A stretch of DNA of 64,000 bases from Actinotignum timonense (lineage in GTDB: Bacteria; Actinomycetota; Actinomycetes; Actinomycetales; Actinomycetaceae): positions 62,001 to 126,000 of the forward strand of contig NZ_JASOKT010000004.1 in assembly GCF_030216305.1 (NCBI RefSeq), given 5' to 3'. The notes under the pieces were generated by a model. The model saw only the letters and a list, made by a program, of their open reading frames with translations, was not told the origin of the DNA and did not search any database. The translations under genes were made by a program, and so were the position numbers. Positions 40,382-49,074 of the stretch are shown in pieces (the stretch's first letter is position 1; every line of letters begins with the position of its first letter).

Positions 40382-41803
40382 TTAGAGAAGTGCGCCGTCG
40401 TGCGACTCCCCGCGGGAAATCGCGGTCATCGTGTCACGATTGACCACCTTGACGCGGGCGCGGCCCTGCTGGGCGCCGAGGTTTTCCTCGAAAGCTTCCA
40501 GGAGTTCCCAGCCTTCCCAAGTGGTCCATTTCACGCCGCGTTCGGTGAGGAGGTCGAGGAGCCCGCGCCCGCCCGAGCCGTCCCCGGTGGCGCGCGCGAT
40601 GCCGGCTTGAGCGTCGGCAACGAGGTGGCGGATGGTTTGGCGCGCATCGGATTTCGTGGAGCCGATCAGGCCCACGGGACCGCGTTTGATCCAGCCGGTC
40701 ACGTAGTAGCCGGGGATAGCCTCCCCCGTATCGGTGACGATACGGCCTTCCTCATTCGGGATAACCCGGTGGATGGGATCCCAGGGAAGTCCGTCCAGCG
40801 GTTCGGAGGCGTAGCCGATAGCGCTATAGACGGCCTCCACCGGGTAATCGACGGTTTCGCCGGTGCCGGTCACGGTACCATCCCCCTGGAGCTGGGTACG
40901 TTCCATGCGGATGCCGGTCACGTGATCCGTGCCGAGGATCTCCACCGGGGCCTGCATGAGGTGGATATGGATCCGGCGCGGGGCGGTCATTTCTTCCGGG
41001 TCGTTGAAGACCCAATCTGTGAGAAGATCCACCACCTGACGGGTCATCTTCGAGGAATCGAGGGCTTCTTGGGAGCCGGCATCATATTGGAAATCTTCGG
41101 GGTAGACCTGGATATCCACCCCGGCCACTTCGCTCAATTCTCGCAGCTCAAGCGGGGTGAACTTTACCTGGGCCGGGCCGCGCCGCCCAAAGATATGCAC
41201 GTGTTCGACGGGGTTGGCGCGCAGCCCGCGCTCCACATTCTCCGGAATATCGGTGTGGGCGCGCAGGTCATCGGCGGAACGCACGAGGATACGGGAAATA
41301 TCGAGGGCCACATTCCCCACCCCGATAACCGCGACGTTGCGGGCGTTCAGGGGCCAGGTGCGCGGCACATCCGGGTGGCCGTCGTACCAGGAAACGAAAT
41401 CCGCGGCCCCGTAGACTTCCGGAAGATCGGCGCCCGGGATGGTGAGAGGTACGGATTGATCGGCGCCGGTGGCGACGACGACGGCATCGTAAAACTCGTG
41501 AATTTCGGACATGTGAACGTCTTCCCCGATTTTCACATTCCCGAGGAAGCGGATATCGCCGCGTTTGAGGATGGCGTGGAGGGCTTTGATAATCGAGCCG
41601 ATGCGCGGGTGGTCAGGCGCAACCCCGTAGCGGACCAGGCCGTAGGGAGTGGGCAGCTTATCGAAAAGGTCAATGCTGACCGGGATATCGGATTTGCTGA
41701 GGATATCCGAGGCGTAAATCCCGGCCGGTCCCGCGCCGATCACCGCTACCCGATAGGTGCGTTCCGGGGTGGCTTGCTCGGGGGCGGGGGATGCATGTGT
41801 CAC
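40382..41803 (-). CDS. fprA: Ferredoxin/flavodoxin-NADP+ reductase (adrenodoxin-reductase type)
   Basis: FAD enzyme that moves electrons between NADPH and ferredoxin. The N-terminal dinucleotide motif is VAVIGAGPAGIYASDIL and a second is VAVIGVGNVALDISRIL. LPTPYGLVRYGVAPDHP and the IFGRRGPAQVKFTPLELRE segment are hallmarks of the FprA/adrenodoxin-reductase group; YYVTGWIKRGPVGLIGSTK is in the C-terminal half. The GTG at 41803 lies seven bases after AAGGAGA and is clearly the start; the open frame upstream is spurious. Length is 473 residues. It lies 45 nt upstream of lplA and may be co-transcribed. Confidence 0.93.
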   Translation of the reverse strand: MTHASPAPEQATPERTYRVAVIGAGPAGIYASDILSKSDIPVSIDLFDKLPTPYGLVRYGVAPDHPRIGSIIKALHAILKRGDIRFLGNVKIGEDVHMSEIHEFYDAVVVATGADQSVPLTIPGADLPEVYGAADFVSWYDGHPDVPRTWPLNARNVAVIGVGNVALDISRILVRSADDLRAHTDIPENVERGLRANPVEHVHIFGRRGPAQVKFTPLELRELSEVAGVDIQVYPEDFQYDAGSQEALDSSKMTRQVVDLLTDWVFNDPEEMTAPRRIHIHLMQAPVEILGTDHVTGIRMERTQLQGDGTVTGTGETVDYPVEAVYSAIGYASEPLDGLPWDPIHRVIPNEEGRIVTDTGEAIPGYYVTGWIKRGPVGLIGSTKSDARQTIRHLVADAQAGIARATGDGSGGRGLLDLLTERGVKWTTWEGWELLEAFEENLGAQQGRARVKVVNRDTMTAISRGESHDGALL

Positions 41804-41861
41804 GGCTAACTCTCCTTCTGCGTTCACCTCCCCTATCTTAGCGAGCCGTGCGCACGGCGGG

Positions 41862-41949
41862 CAGGGTGGTACTGGGGAACATCGAGCCACACAGAGTGGT
41901 ACTGCACGACAGAAAATCGGGGATTGGCTGTAGCTCCAGTACCACTTTG
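41862..41949 (+). repeat. 88-nt three-box element, copy A'
   Basis: About 78 of 88 positions match copy A. Box 1 GTGGTACTGG starts at 41866, box 2 GTGGTACTG at 41896 (30 nt later), and the inverted box CCAGTACCAC ends at 41945. The central AATCGGGGATTG and CTGTAGCTCC are conserved. The outermost bases of box 1 have decayed (CAGG instead of CAAA), so pairing is limited to ten bp. It lies 58 nt before the fprA start, antisense to it. Confidence 0.85.
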
Positions 41950-41975
41950 TTATCCGACCCGGTCTCTCTCCTCCT

Positions 41976-42063
41976 CAGAGTGCGCATTTCGAACCGTCAA
42001 CCCCGTCAAGTGCGCGTAAGGAACATGAAACCGGGTGAAAACGGTGCTCTTATGCGCACTTTG
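41976..42063 (+). repeat. 88-nt three-box element, divergent copy B
   Basis: Same length and layout as A and A' but a different box: GTGCGCAT at 41980, GTGCGCGT at 42010 (30 nt later), inverted ATGCGCAC ending at 42059. Box 1 pairs perfectly with box 3, and box 2 with one G-U. The scaffold keeps ACATGAAACCGGG where A has ACAGGAAATCGGG, and the CACTTTG end. It begins 114 nt after A' in the same orientation. Recognition rests on the identical 30/50 spacing plus about half the scaffold bases. Confidence 0.7.
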
Positions 42064-42127
42064 TTTTCGGAGGCGGCTGCGCATGGTCAGTTACGATCTG
42101 GGAAATAGGGCGAGGGGCCGAGCACAG

Positions 42128-42162
42128 GGCGAGGGACCGGGCATGATGCTCGGTCCCTCGCC
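42128..42162 (-). terminator. Terminator-like hairpin after hpf
   Basis: A 15-bp stem GGCGAGGGACCGGGC / GCTCGGTCCCTCGCC (one G-U) with a 5-nt loop, about 100 nt past the hpf stop. No U-tract follows on the minus strand, as for other GC-rich terminators here. Confidence 0.65.
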
Positions 42163-42259
42163 TTGGTGTGTATTCGTGGCTTCGGCCCGTTTGGAATTCC
42201 GCTGCTAGCCCGCTACTCAGCGCGGGAGGCGCGGCGCGGGCCACACCCGGGTGCGGTCT

Positions 42260-42913
42260 TTAGTGCACCGTGGTGTCGAGACGAATAATCCCGTAGGTCC
42301 AGCCGTGGCGCAGGTAGACCGCGCACGGTTGCTTCGTTTCTTCGTCGATGAAGAGGTAGAAGGGGTGGCCCACCATTTCCATTTCGTAGAGAGCCTGGTC
42401 CACGGACATGGGATTGGCTTCGTAGAGCTTATCGCGCACCACAACCGGGGAATCCCCCAGCTGGGTTTCTACCGCTTCCCCGGTAGTTTCGGGGCGGGTG
42501 GGATGCGCTGCTTCCACCTCGACTTCGGGCGCGGGCTCTGCCTGGGCTTCGGCCGCGAGGTCCTCCGCGGTGAGCGTGAGCGGTTCGCCCACCTTCTCAA
42601 CCACGCGCCGATGGGACTTGCGGCGATCACGCGAGCGGCGCAGCCGCTCAAAAAGCTTTCCGGATGCTAGATCGAGGGCGCTGTACTGATCAGCGGCTGA
42701 GGCCTCAGCCCGGATAACCGGGCCCTTATCAATAACCGTGATTTCGATAACTTTCGAGTTATCCGCTTGGGCGGGGTTCTTTTCCTTCGACACCTCTACC
42801 TCAACGCGCTGAGCGCGCGGAGCGAACTGTTCCACCTTCGCGATTTTTTCTTCAATGTGATTGCGGAAACGGTCCGAAACTTCAGTGTTCCTACCCTTGA
42901 CGATAATCTCCAC
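42260..42913 (-). CDS. hpf: Ribosome hibernation promoting factor, long form
   Basis: Promotes 100S ribosome dimerisation and dormancy. The GTG at 42913 follows AAGGAGG and gives VEIIVKGRNTEVSDRFRNHI. The N-terminal S30AE/YfiA domain includes HIEEKIAKVEQFAPRAQRVE and ITVIDKGPVIRAEASAADQY. After an acidic linker, the C-terminal dimerisation domain has VVRDKLYEANPMSVDQALYE, MEMVGHPFYLFIDEETKQP and VYLRHGWTYGIIRL. Length of 217 residues fits the long form. It lies next to comF, as is common in actinobacteria. Confidence 0.95.
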   Translation of the reverse strand: MEIIVKGRNTEVSDRFRNHIEEKIAKVEQFAPRAQRVEVEVSKEKNPAQADNSKVIEITVIDKGPVIRAEASAADQYSALDLASGKLFERLRRSRDRRKSHRRVVEKVGEPLTLTAEDLAAEAQAEPAPEVEVEAAHPTRPETTGEAVETQLGDSPVVVRDKLYEANPMSVDQALYEMEMVGHPFYLFIDEETKQPCAVYLRHGWTYGIIRLDTTVH

Positions 42914-43100
42914 GGTGTCCTCCTTGGGATGTAGTGGCGGGCGCACGGCCCGCTGAAAAAAATGCCCGCTTCTCACGCGGATAAGAGAGGCACCACCCCC
43001 TATCCTGGGTCACCCGGCACGCATGCGGCTCAACGTTCACCATTGCTCGTTTCGCCCGCTCGCGCGGCCGGCACCGTTATTTCTTGGCATTAAGTGTAGT

Positions 43101-44051
43101 TCAGTTCACAACATTCTGAAAGGGCTGGAGCAGCGATAACGCTGTGCGCGAGTTCGCTGGACGCGGATCCGGAGCGAGGGCTAGGACCAATGCCGCAACC
43201 ACCTGCCCACCCACCTGCGCGATGGCTCGGGCACACCCGGCCAGGGTAGATCCGGTGGTGAGCACATCGTCAATAAGAATGACCCGCCCGGGAATGGTGA
43301 TGCCCGGGCTCAGCCGAATCCCGCGGCCTTTCGCAGCCCGCTCCCGCTGACCGGCAAGGTGGCGCTGCCCGGCCCGGGCCCGCTTTTCTTCCGCCGCGTG
43401 TTTTGCGCGGGCCAGGAGCCGCGCCGGAAGCGCGCCGAGTGCCCCGCCGCCAGTTCCTTCACCGCGCAGGATGCCGCCGAGTAGCCCACTACTAGCGCTT
43501 TCCCCGCTGATGAGCACCGGTGCGGCCTGCGCATCTACTCCCCCGGCAACCAGCCCCCGCGCGGCGGCCTGCGCCAGGTGCCCGGCAACGAAACGCCCGG
43601 CCCGATGGCGAGCCGCGCCCGAGGGCGCGGGAATAACGCTGAGCGCCGTGCCCTCCCAGAGCGGAGCGAGCTGCCGGCAGCGCTGCGCAAAAAGAGTGGC
43701 GAAGCGGGAGGTGAGTGCGGCGTCGTTCCCGTGTTTCCAGGTGAGGAGTGCTTGCCGGCGTACCCCGACGTATTCCCCCAGGGCGAAAACCGGGAAGAGG
43801 GCTTCTTCATCGCCGTTGGGGAGAACTTGCATGAGGGCGGGGGCGCGGCCTTCCCCGCCGCGCCAGCTGCCGGCTACCGCGCGGGTGCAGGCCGGGCACA
43901 GGGTGGCATCCCAGACCCCGCATCCGGCGCACCAGCGCGGGAAGATGAGGTCGCCCAGGGCACCGGCCCAGGAGCGCAGCGCGCCGGTAACGCCACCGCA
44001 ATGTGCGAGCAGGGCGCGGGGTGGCGAGGGCGGCGTCGTACCAATAAACAT
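43101..44051 (-). CDS. comF: ComF family phosphoribosyltransferase-like protein
   Basis: Homologue of competence protein ComF: a zinc-ribbon N-terminus (RWCAGCGVWDATLCPACTRA) followed by a type I PRTase-like domain with the PRPP loop GRVILIDDVLTTGSTLAGCA. Its role outside competent species is unclear. The frame is open to 44276, but that part overlaps lpqB; the ATG at 44051, with GGAG three bases before it, gives MFIGTTPPSPPRALLAHCGG and avoids the overlap. Length is 316 residues. The first codons of this start coincide with a GGTACGACGCCGC-like motif. Confidence 0.85.
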   Translation of the reverse strand: MFIGTTPPSPPRALLAHCGGVTGALRSWAGALGDLIFPRWCAGCGVWDATLCPACTRAVAGSWRGGEGRAPALMQVLPNGDEEALFPVFALGEYVGVRRQALLTWKHGNDAALTSRFATLFAQRCRQLAPLWEGTALSVIPAPSGAARHRAGRFVAGHLAQAAARGLVAGGVDAQAAPVLISGESASSGLLGGILRGEGTGGGALGALPARLLARAKHAAEEKRARAGQRHLAGQRERAAKGRGIRLSPGITIPGRVILIDDVLTTGSTLAGCARAIAQVGGQVVAALVLALAPDPRPANSRTALSLLQPFQNVVN

Positions 44052-44140
44052 GGCTCCAGCGTGCCGCACGTGCTCCGAAAACGCAGCCACCCGTAAACGG
44101 CCTGTGGATACGCGCGACGTTTGGGAACTTGTGGACAGTT

Positions 44141-44207
44141 CCGCGACAAGCGCAGCTACCCGAGAAACCCAGCCCCGCGACAAGCGCAGCTGCCCGAAAA
44201 CCCAGCT
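44141..44207 (+). repeat. Tandem repeat with 34-bp period beyond lpqB
   Basis: CCGCGACAAGCGCAGCTACC and its continuation (CGAGAAACCCAGC) at 44141-44173 are repeated at 44175-44207 with two or three changes. It sits between the comF start and the lpqB stop. Period and GCGCAGCT core match the tandem at 38254-38312. Confidence 0.7.
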
Positions 44208-45927
44208 ACCCCGGCAGCACAATATCCGTGACGCCGGTGGCAACCGGGCGCCACGCCCCGCCGTCGCGAGTGGCAACCACCTGCTGGTCGGTGAGGACCA
44301 CGATGGATTGTTCCCCGCGCCCGGCGGTGAGCCGCACCGAACCGGGATAGGGAGTGACGTTGAGGCGTTCCATGGGCCCGCCCACCTGAACCGCGAAAAT
44401 CAGCGGATCGGTGCCGGCGGTGGCGCGCCCGAGCACCGCGATATCCGTGCTGGAAATCCAGGCCACCGAGCTCACATCCGCCAGGCGCTGGCCCACTTCC
44501 AGGGGATCGCCGAGCGCCGTCGGCTCGTGGCGGGCATCGCGCTGGATGGGAGCAATGAGCATCTGCACGGTATCCCCCACCTGCGCCACGATAAGCAGCC
44601 GCGCGCCCTCACGCGAAGCCCGCACCTCGCGAATCCGCGCCCCCTTGAGGAACGGCGCGGTCAACTCGCGCACCCGGCCGTCATCGGCCGCGGCCAGCAC
44701 CACGCCCTTATTATCGGTTTCGGAGGTCCACACCCAGCCCCAGTAGTCGTAGGAGGGCTCCACCAGGCGTTCCCCGCGCACCATCGTGAAGGGCTGGAAA
44801 CCATCGCTTCCCACCCGCACCAGGGCATCGCGCTGGGCAGTGAGCAGGGCGTAGGAGGCCACCGAATCGGAATAGTTCCCGGCCATGCGCGCCACCTGGA
44901 TATCGTCGAAGACCCCGCTGCTGAAGACCGGGCGGGTCTTGCCTTCTTCTACCTTGTAGGGCCGGTTATTTTCCAGCACCGTGAGGTCATAAGCCCCGTA
45001 AGGATACGTGGGCAGGTCAGCGATGGCGATGGTATCGAGCGGCTCACCGGACACCGTAATATTCACCGAATGCACCGGCACCACGCTCTGGCCGGTGAAG
45101 GAACGCTGGATTTGCTGGACGGCACGCGCCTGGGATTCCCGGCTGAGGGTGGAGATTTCCGCGGTGACATCCAAGGTCAGCACCCCGCTTTCCAGTTTCG
45201 GGCTGGAGGCCATGCGCAAACTGGTAGGAATTTCCGAGTGCACCGCATCGGCAAGCCACGGCGAAGGCCCGGCCAGCAGCCCGGCAATCGTGGAGGAAAT
45301 AAAGGTCATCCTCGGGTAGAAACGCAGGTCGGGCACCATGGTATCCGAGCCGGGACCGATGAAATACAGCGGGGTGCGCACGTACATGGAGGCGAAGAGG
45401 CTATCGGTCATCATGATGCCGTCTTCCAGTTCCGCGATGCGCCATTCGCCGCTGGCATTGCGGTCCAGTTTGAAGGTGGTGGAGTGGATGGCGTCCGTGG
45501 AGGCTTCGGTGTAGCGCCCGCCGGTATCCACGGTTCCCTGCGCGGTCACCGAAATAACGTAGGTGCCGTCCTCGCGTTGGGTGGGGGAAATATTTTGAGA
45601 ATTCGGGTAGACCCGCACCTGGGAGCGCGGGTTCCAGGTGCGGCCGGCTTCTTTGGTGAGGAATTGGCGGGCGGTGGCATAATCGTCGCCCGCCCCGCTG
45701 CTCCCGGCCAGCAGGAAACCGCGGATCACTTCTTCGGGTGAGGCGCCGGTGGCCGGCCCGGCCGGGGTGAGGCCGAAAACAGCTTCTTCGGTGGGAGGCA
45801 CGCTCGCCTCATTGACCGGCCCGGAGCGCGGCAGCCGCCCGCAGCCGGCCAGCGCCAGGATCACCACGCTGAGCAGCACCGCGAGGGCACGCCCCCGCCC
45901 CGCTTTCTTCAGCACCTGCGTGTTCAT
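44206..45927 (-). CDS. lpqB: Lipoprotein LpqB, MtrB accessory protein
   Basis: Membrane-anchored partner of the MtrAB two-component system. The lipobox is LALAGCGRLP, so Cys29 is probably acylated after signal-peptidase II cleavage. A GerMN domain (YPNSQNISPTQREDGTYVIS; TRMTF-like strand FYPRMTFISSTIAGLL) is followed by a beta-propeller-like region with repeated WISSTDIAVLGRA-type strands. Length is 573 residues. The ATG overlaps the mtrB stop as ATGA, with GGAGG upstream, so it is translationally coupled. Confidence 0.93.
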   Translation of the reverse strand: MNTQVLKKAGRGRALAVLLSVVILALAGCGRLPRSGPVNEASVPPTEEAVFGLTPAGPATGASPEEVIRGFLLAGSSGAGDDYATARQFLTKEAGRTWNPRSQVRVYPNSQNISPTQREDGTYVISVTAQGTVDTGGRYTEASTDAIHSTTFKLDRNASGEWRIAELEDGIMMTDSLFASMYVRTPLYFIGPGSDTMVPDLRFYPRMTFISSTIAGLLAGPSPWLADAVHSEIPTSLRMASSPKLESGVLTLDVTAEISTLSRESQARAVQQIQRSFTGQSVVPVHSVNITVSGEPLDTIAIADLPTYPYGAYDLTVLENNRPYKVEEGKTRPVFSSGVFDDIQVARMAGNYSDSVASYALLTAQRDALVRVGSDGFQPFTMVRGERLVEPSYDYWGWVWTSETDNKGVVLAAADDGRVRELTAPFLKGARIREVRASREGARLLIVAQVGDTVQMLIAPIQRDARHEPTALGDPLEVGQRLADVSSVAWISSTDIAVLGRATAGTDPLIFAVQVGGPMERLNVTPYPGSVRLTAGRGEQSIVVLTDQQVVATRDGGAWRPVATGVTDIVLPG

Positions 45928-47816
45928 GCGTCCTCCTTCCCCGCCGGCCCGGTAGGCGCCGCCGAACCGGTGGGCGCCATTGTTCCGGTGGGCGCGCTTG
46001 GGGTGTGCGTCGTCGTACCGGAAACGCCCGTGCCCGGTACCGCATTTTTCGGCGACGCCGCCGCAGCGGCCCCGCTACTTGCGTCCACTGGCGCTACCGC
46101 AGTTGCGCGGATAGCTGGAATCGTGCCGGTGGTACCCACCGCGGGCAGGGACCCGGTGGTATCCGCCCGCGCGATCTCAATGGGAATATCCCCGCTGTCC
46201 TGCCAGTCTTCGGCGGCCGCCACCCGCAGGGGCAGCGGCGGGGTGAACGCCGCTTTTTGGGTGCGGGGCACGGTGAGGAGGAAGGTGGATCCCACCCCCA
46301 ATTCGCCGGTGGCTTGCAGGCGCCCTTCGTGGAGCAGGGCGTCCTCGCGGGCGATGGTCAGGCCCAGGCCGGTTCCCCCGGATTTGCGGACCCGGGAGGT
46401 ATCCGCGCGCCAGAAACGGTCGAAAACGTGGGAGGCCTGCTCGGGGCTCAGGCCGATACCGCGGTCGGATACTTCCACCGCCACCGCGGTATCCGAACCG
46501 ACCACCCGCACTTTGACGGGCCCGCCTTCGGCATGCTCCACCGCGTTCACCACGAGGTTGCGCACGATGCGTTCGATGCGGCGCGAGTCCACGCTCGCCA
46601 CGGTTTCCCCGCGCGCGGAGAGCGTGACGGGCACCCCGTTCGCTTCGATCAGAGGCGCCTGGGAGATAATCACGCGCCGCACAATTTCTACGACGTCGAT
46701 TTTGCTGGTTTCCAGCACCATCGAACCCGCATCGAAGCGGGAAATCTCCAGCAGATCGGAGAGCATGGTGTCCAGGGAAATAAGTTGGGAATGCTGGAGT
46801 TCGGCCGAGCGGCGCAGGCTGGAGGGCAGTTCGGAGCGCTTATCGTAGATAAGCTGGCCGGCCATTCGGATCGTGGTGACCGGGGTACGTAATTCGTGCG
46901 AGACCGCGGATACGAAATTCTGCTGCACCTGGGAAAGCCGCTCGAGGCGGGTGAATTGGTCCTGGAGCGATTCGGCCATCTGATTGAAAGCGGAACCGAG
47001 CTGGGCCAATTCGTCTTCCCCGCGGTCATCCATGCGAACATCAAAAGCGCCCCCGGCTAGCTGGCGGGCATTTTCCGCCGCCGCCCGCACCGGCTTCAAG
47101 ACCACATTGACGAGCACCCCGGTGGCCACCGCCACGATGGTGAGCAGGGCGATGGTGGCGAGCATAAGCACCCGGGAAACCTGCGCCACCGTCACTTCTT
47201 CGTTTTCCAAGGAATAAAGCGTGTAAAACTCATACATGCCGGCATTGGGCAGGCGCACGGTCGCGCCGATAAGAATCCCGGGGAGGGTGTATTCCTCCCC
47301 TTTGGCAATCGCCACCGCCTGCCATTGCGGGCTGGAGGATTCCTGCACGGCTTCGCGCAATTCGGGGGTGAGCACATCCATAACGGTTGCCGGGGTGGGT
47401 GCCCCCACATCCGCCACCAGATAGTTACCGGTATTCTGCCCCGGGGAGCGGATGAGGGCCGTGCCCACCACTCCGCGGATCGGCTCGAATTGGGAACGCA
47501 CCTGCGCGTTGGCGATTTCTTGGACCGCTCCGGAGGTCTGGGCGTTCGCGGAGTCAAAAACGTACTGGGCTTGGGAGCGGGCGCCATAGAACTGTTCGGT
47601 GGCGGCGCTCACCGCGCGCTCATAGAGTTGCGAACGCGTTTGGTTGGCAACAATCACCGCGGTGACGATACTGGTGAGCACCCCGATCGCCACAATTGCG
47701 GAAACCACCCGCGCGTTGAGGGAGGTGCGCCACGATTGTGAAAATGAGGTGAGGGCGCCACGCCCCATGCTCCCGAGGCTGCGATGAATATAGCCGCGCC
47801 GCGAAAATTGACTCAC
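45924..47816 (-). CDS. mtrB: Sensor histidine kinase MtrB
   Basis: Membrane kinase controlling envelope and cell-division genes through MtrA. It has two transmembrane helices (VVSAIVAIGVLTSIVTAVIV; ATIALLTIVAVATGVLVNVV) around an extracellular domain, then HAMP, HisKA with the phospho-accepting His in VSAVSHELRTPVTTIRMAGQ, and HATPase with N-box NLVVNAVEH, EVSDRGIGLSPEQ and GGTGLGLTIA. The C-terminal 60-70 residues are Pro/Thr/Ala-rich with APTGTMAPTGSAAPTG repeats. GTG start overlaps the mtrA stop as GTGA. Length is 630 residues. Confidence 0.96.
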   Translation of the reverse strand: MSQFSRRGYIHRSLGSMGRGALTSFSQSWRTSLNARVVSAIVAIGVLTSIVTAVIVANQTRSQLYERAVSAATEQFYGARSQAQYVFDSANAQTSGAVQEIANAQVRSQFEPIRGVVGTALIRSPGQNTGNYLVADVGAPTPATVMDVLTPELREAVQESSSPQWQAVAIAKGEEYTLPGILIGATVRLPNAGMYEFYTLYSLENEEVTVAQVSRVLMLATIALLTIVAVATGVLVNVVLKPVRAAAENARQLAGGAFDVRMDDRGEDELAQLGSAFNQMAESLQDQFTRLERLSQVQQNFVSAVSHELRTPVTTIRMAGQLIYDKRSELPSSLRRSAELQHSQLISLDTMLSDLLEISRFDAGSMVLETSKIDVVEIVRRVIISQAPLIEANGVPVTLSARGETVASVDSRRIERIVRNLVVNAVEHAEGGPVKVRVVGSDTAVAVEVSDRGIGLSPEQASHVFDRFWRADTSRVRKSGGTGLGLTIAREDALLHEGRLQATGELGVGSTFLLTVPRTQKAAFTPPLPLRVAAAEDWQDSGDIPIEIARADTTGSLPAVGTTGTIPAIRATAVAPVDASSGAAAAASPKNAVPGTGVSGTTTHTPSAPTGTMAPTGSAAPTGPAGKEDA

Positions 47817-48496
47817 TCCTGGGTTGCCCCCGCCCGGTAGCCCACCCCGCGCACCGTAATAACCACCTCGGGATTATCCGGATCCTTTTCCACCTTGGAG
47901 CGCAGGCGCTGGATATGCACATTAACGAGGCGGGTATCGGTGGAATCGTGGCGGTAGCCCCACACCTGCTCCAGGAGTTCTTCGCGGGAAAACACCTGGT
48001 AGGGCTTGCGCGCCAGGGTGGTGAGCAGCTCGAATTCGAGGGGTGTCAGGTGCAGATCTTCCCCGTTACGGGTGACCTGGTGGGCGCGCGGATCGATAAC
48101 CAGATCGGCAACCCGCAGGGTTTCCGCTTCCGGTTCGGTGCGCCGCAGCCGCGCCTTAATGCGGGCCAGCAGCACCGAGTTCTCAAAAGGCTTGGTGACG
48201 TAATCATCCGCCCCGGCCTCCAGGCCGGCCACCACGTCCACCGAATCGGTGAGCGCGCTCATCATAATGATGGGCACATCGCTTTCTTCGCGCAGCTGGC
48301 GGGCCACTTCCACCCCGCTCATTCCGGGCAGCATGACGTCCAGCAGCACAATATCCGGTGTTTCCGCCCGGAAAATAGGCAGGGCATTGGTGCCGGTGGC
48401 ACACACCGTCACGGCGTATCCTTCCGATTCCAGCAGGATCGCCACCATTTCAGAGATACCGGGATCGTCATCGACCACAAGAACGCGCATAGTCAT
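47813..48496 (-). CDS. mtrA: Response regulator MtrA
   Basis: OmpR-family regulator of 227 residues. The receiver has the acidic pair VDDDPG, phospho-acceptor Asp in DIVLLDVMLPGMSG, and conserved Lys in YVTKPFENS. The winged-helix DNA-binding domain has RNGEDLHLTPLEFELLTTLA, VFSREELLEQVWGYRH and DTRLVNVHIQRLRSKVEKDP. Two in-frame ATG codons (48496, 48490) are possible starts. It is the first gene of mtrA-mtrB-lpqB. Confidence 0.97.
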   Translation of the reverse strand: MTMRVLVVDDDPGISEMVAILLESEGYAVTVCATGTNALPIFRAETPDIVLLDVMLPGMSGVEVARQLREESDVPIIMMSALTDSVDVVAGLEAGADDYVTKPFENSVLLARIKARLRRTEPEAETLRVADLVIDPRAHQVTRNGEDLHLTPLEFELLTTLARKPYQVFSREELLEQVWGYRHDSTDTRLVNVHIQRLRSKVEKDPDNPEVVITVRGVGYRAGATQE

Positions 48497-48631
48497 AGCG
48501 CCATTTTCTCACGTTCGTGCCAATCGTGCAGAAAAACGCACGAATGGGGTGCGCGGTTGCGTGCGGCGGCTGCGGGGCGTGCGGCGTGCGGCGTGGGTAC
48601 GAAGCCGGGACGCGGTAGGCGCGGGGCCGAC

Positions 48632-48648
48632 GATGCGCCGTCGTACCT
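48632..48648 (-). repeat. Dispersed short motif, inverted copy
   Basis: GATGCGCCGTCGTACCT on the plus strand, immediately adjoining the DUF3499 stop codon. Upstream DNA (48548-48630) is a G/C-rich tract with repeated GTGCGGC units. Confidence 0.5.
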
Positions 48649-49038
48649 CTAGTTGTCTTTCGGCGTTTCCGGCTCTTCACTGCGCACCACGCTCAGGCGC
48701 GGGCGCACCTCCACATCGGAGGGGCGGCTCACCCGCCGGGTAGCGCGGGTGGGTTCGGGTGGCTGGCGGGTGGCGGTTTCGCGGATGGCATCCGCGAGCG
48801 CCATGAGGTCGGTATCCGAGGGCGGGGCCGGTTCAAATTCGGTGCGCAGGCGGATCATCTGCCAGCCGCGCGGGACGGTCACCGATTCGGCGTGGGCTTC
48901 GCACAGGTCGAAGGTGCCCGGGGAGGCCACCGGTGAGAGCGGCCCGATCACGGCGGTTGCTTCCGCGTACTGGTACGTCAGCGTGGCAACGGCCGGCTGC
49001 TGGCACGTGGTGCGGGAACACTTTCTCAACGGACTCAC
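48649..49038 (-). CDS. DUF3499 family protein
   Basis: Conserved actinobacterial protein of unknown function, 129 residues. The N-terminal half has two cysteine pairs resembling a zinc ribbon (RKCSRTTCQQPA; FDLCEAHAESVTVPRGW) and a VATLTYQYAEATAVIGPL strand; the C-terminal third is Arg/Pro-rich and probably disordered. It starts at GTG and is divergent from the metallopeptidase-like gene with 36 nt between starts. The neighbourhood with whiB and DUF5719 genes is conserved in the phylum. Confidence 0.85.
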   Translation of the reverse strand: MSPLRKCSRTTCQQPAVATLTYQYAEATAVIGPLSPVASPGTFDLCEAHAESVTVPRGWQMIRLRTEFEPAPPSDTDLMALADAIRETATRQPPEPTRATRRVSRPSDVEVRPRLSVVRSEEPETPKDN

Positions 49039-49074
49039 GCCTTAGACGTTAGCACGCCCGTGTAACCTTGGGGT

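Noticed and set aside
41862..42063. Possible CRISPR-like array formed by repeats A' and B
   Set aside because: Only two non-identical units, no conserved direct repeat flanking unique spacers of even length, and no cas genes. The internal symmetry fits a structured element instead.
44052..44276. N-terminal extension of comF up to 44276
   Set aside because: It would overlap lpqB by 71 bp and encodes an Arg/Ser-rich stretch not seen in ComF proteins; the zinc ribbon begins shortly after the ATG at 44051.
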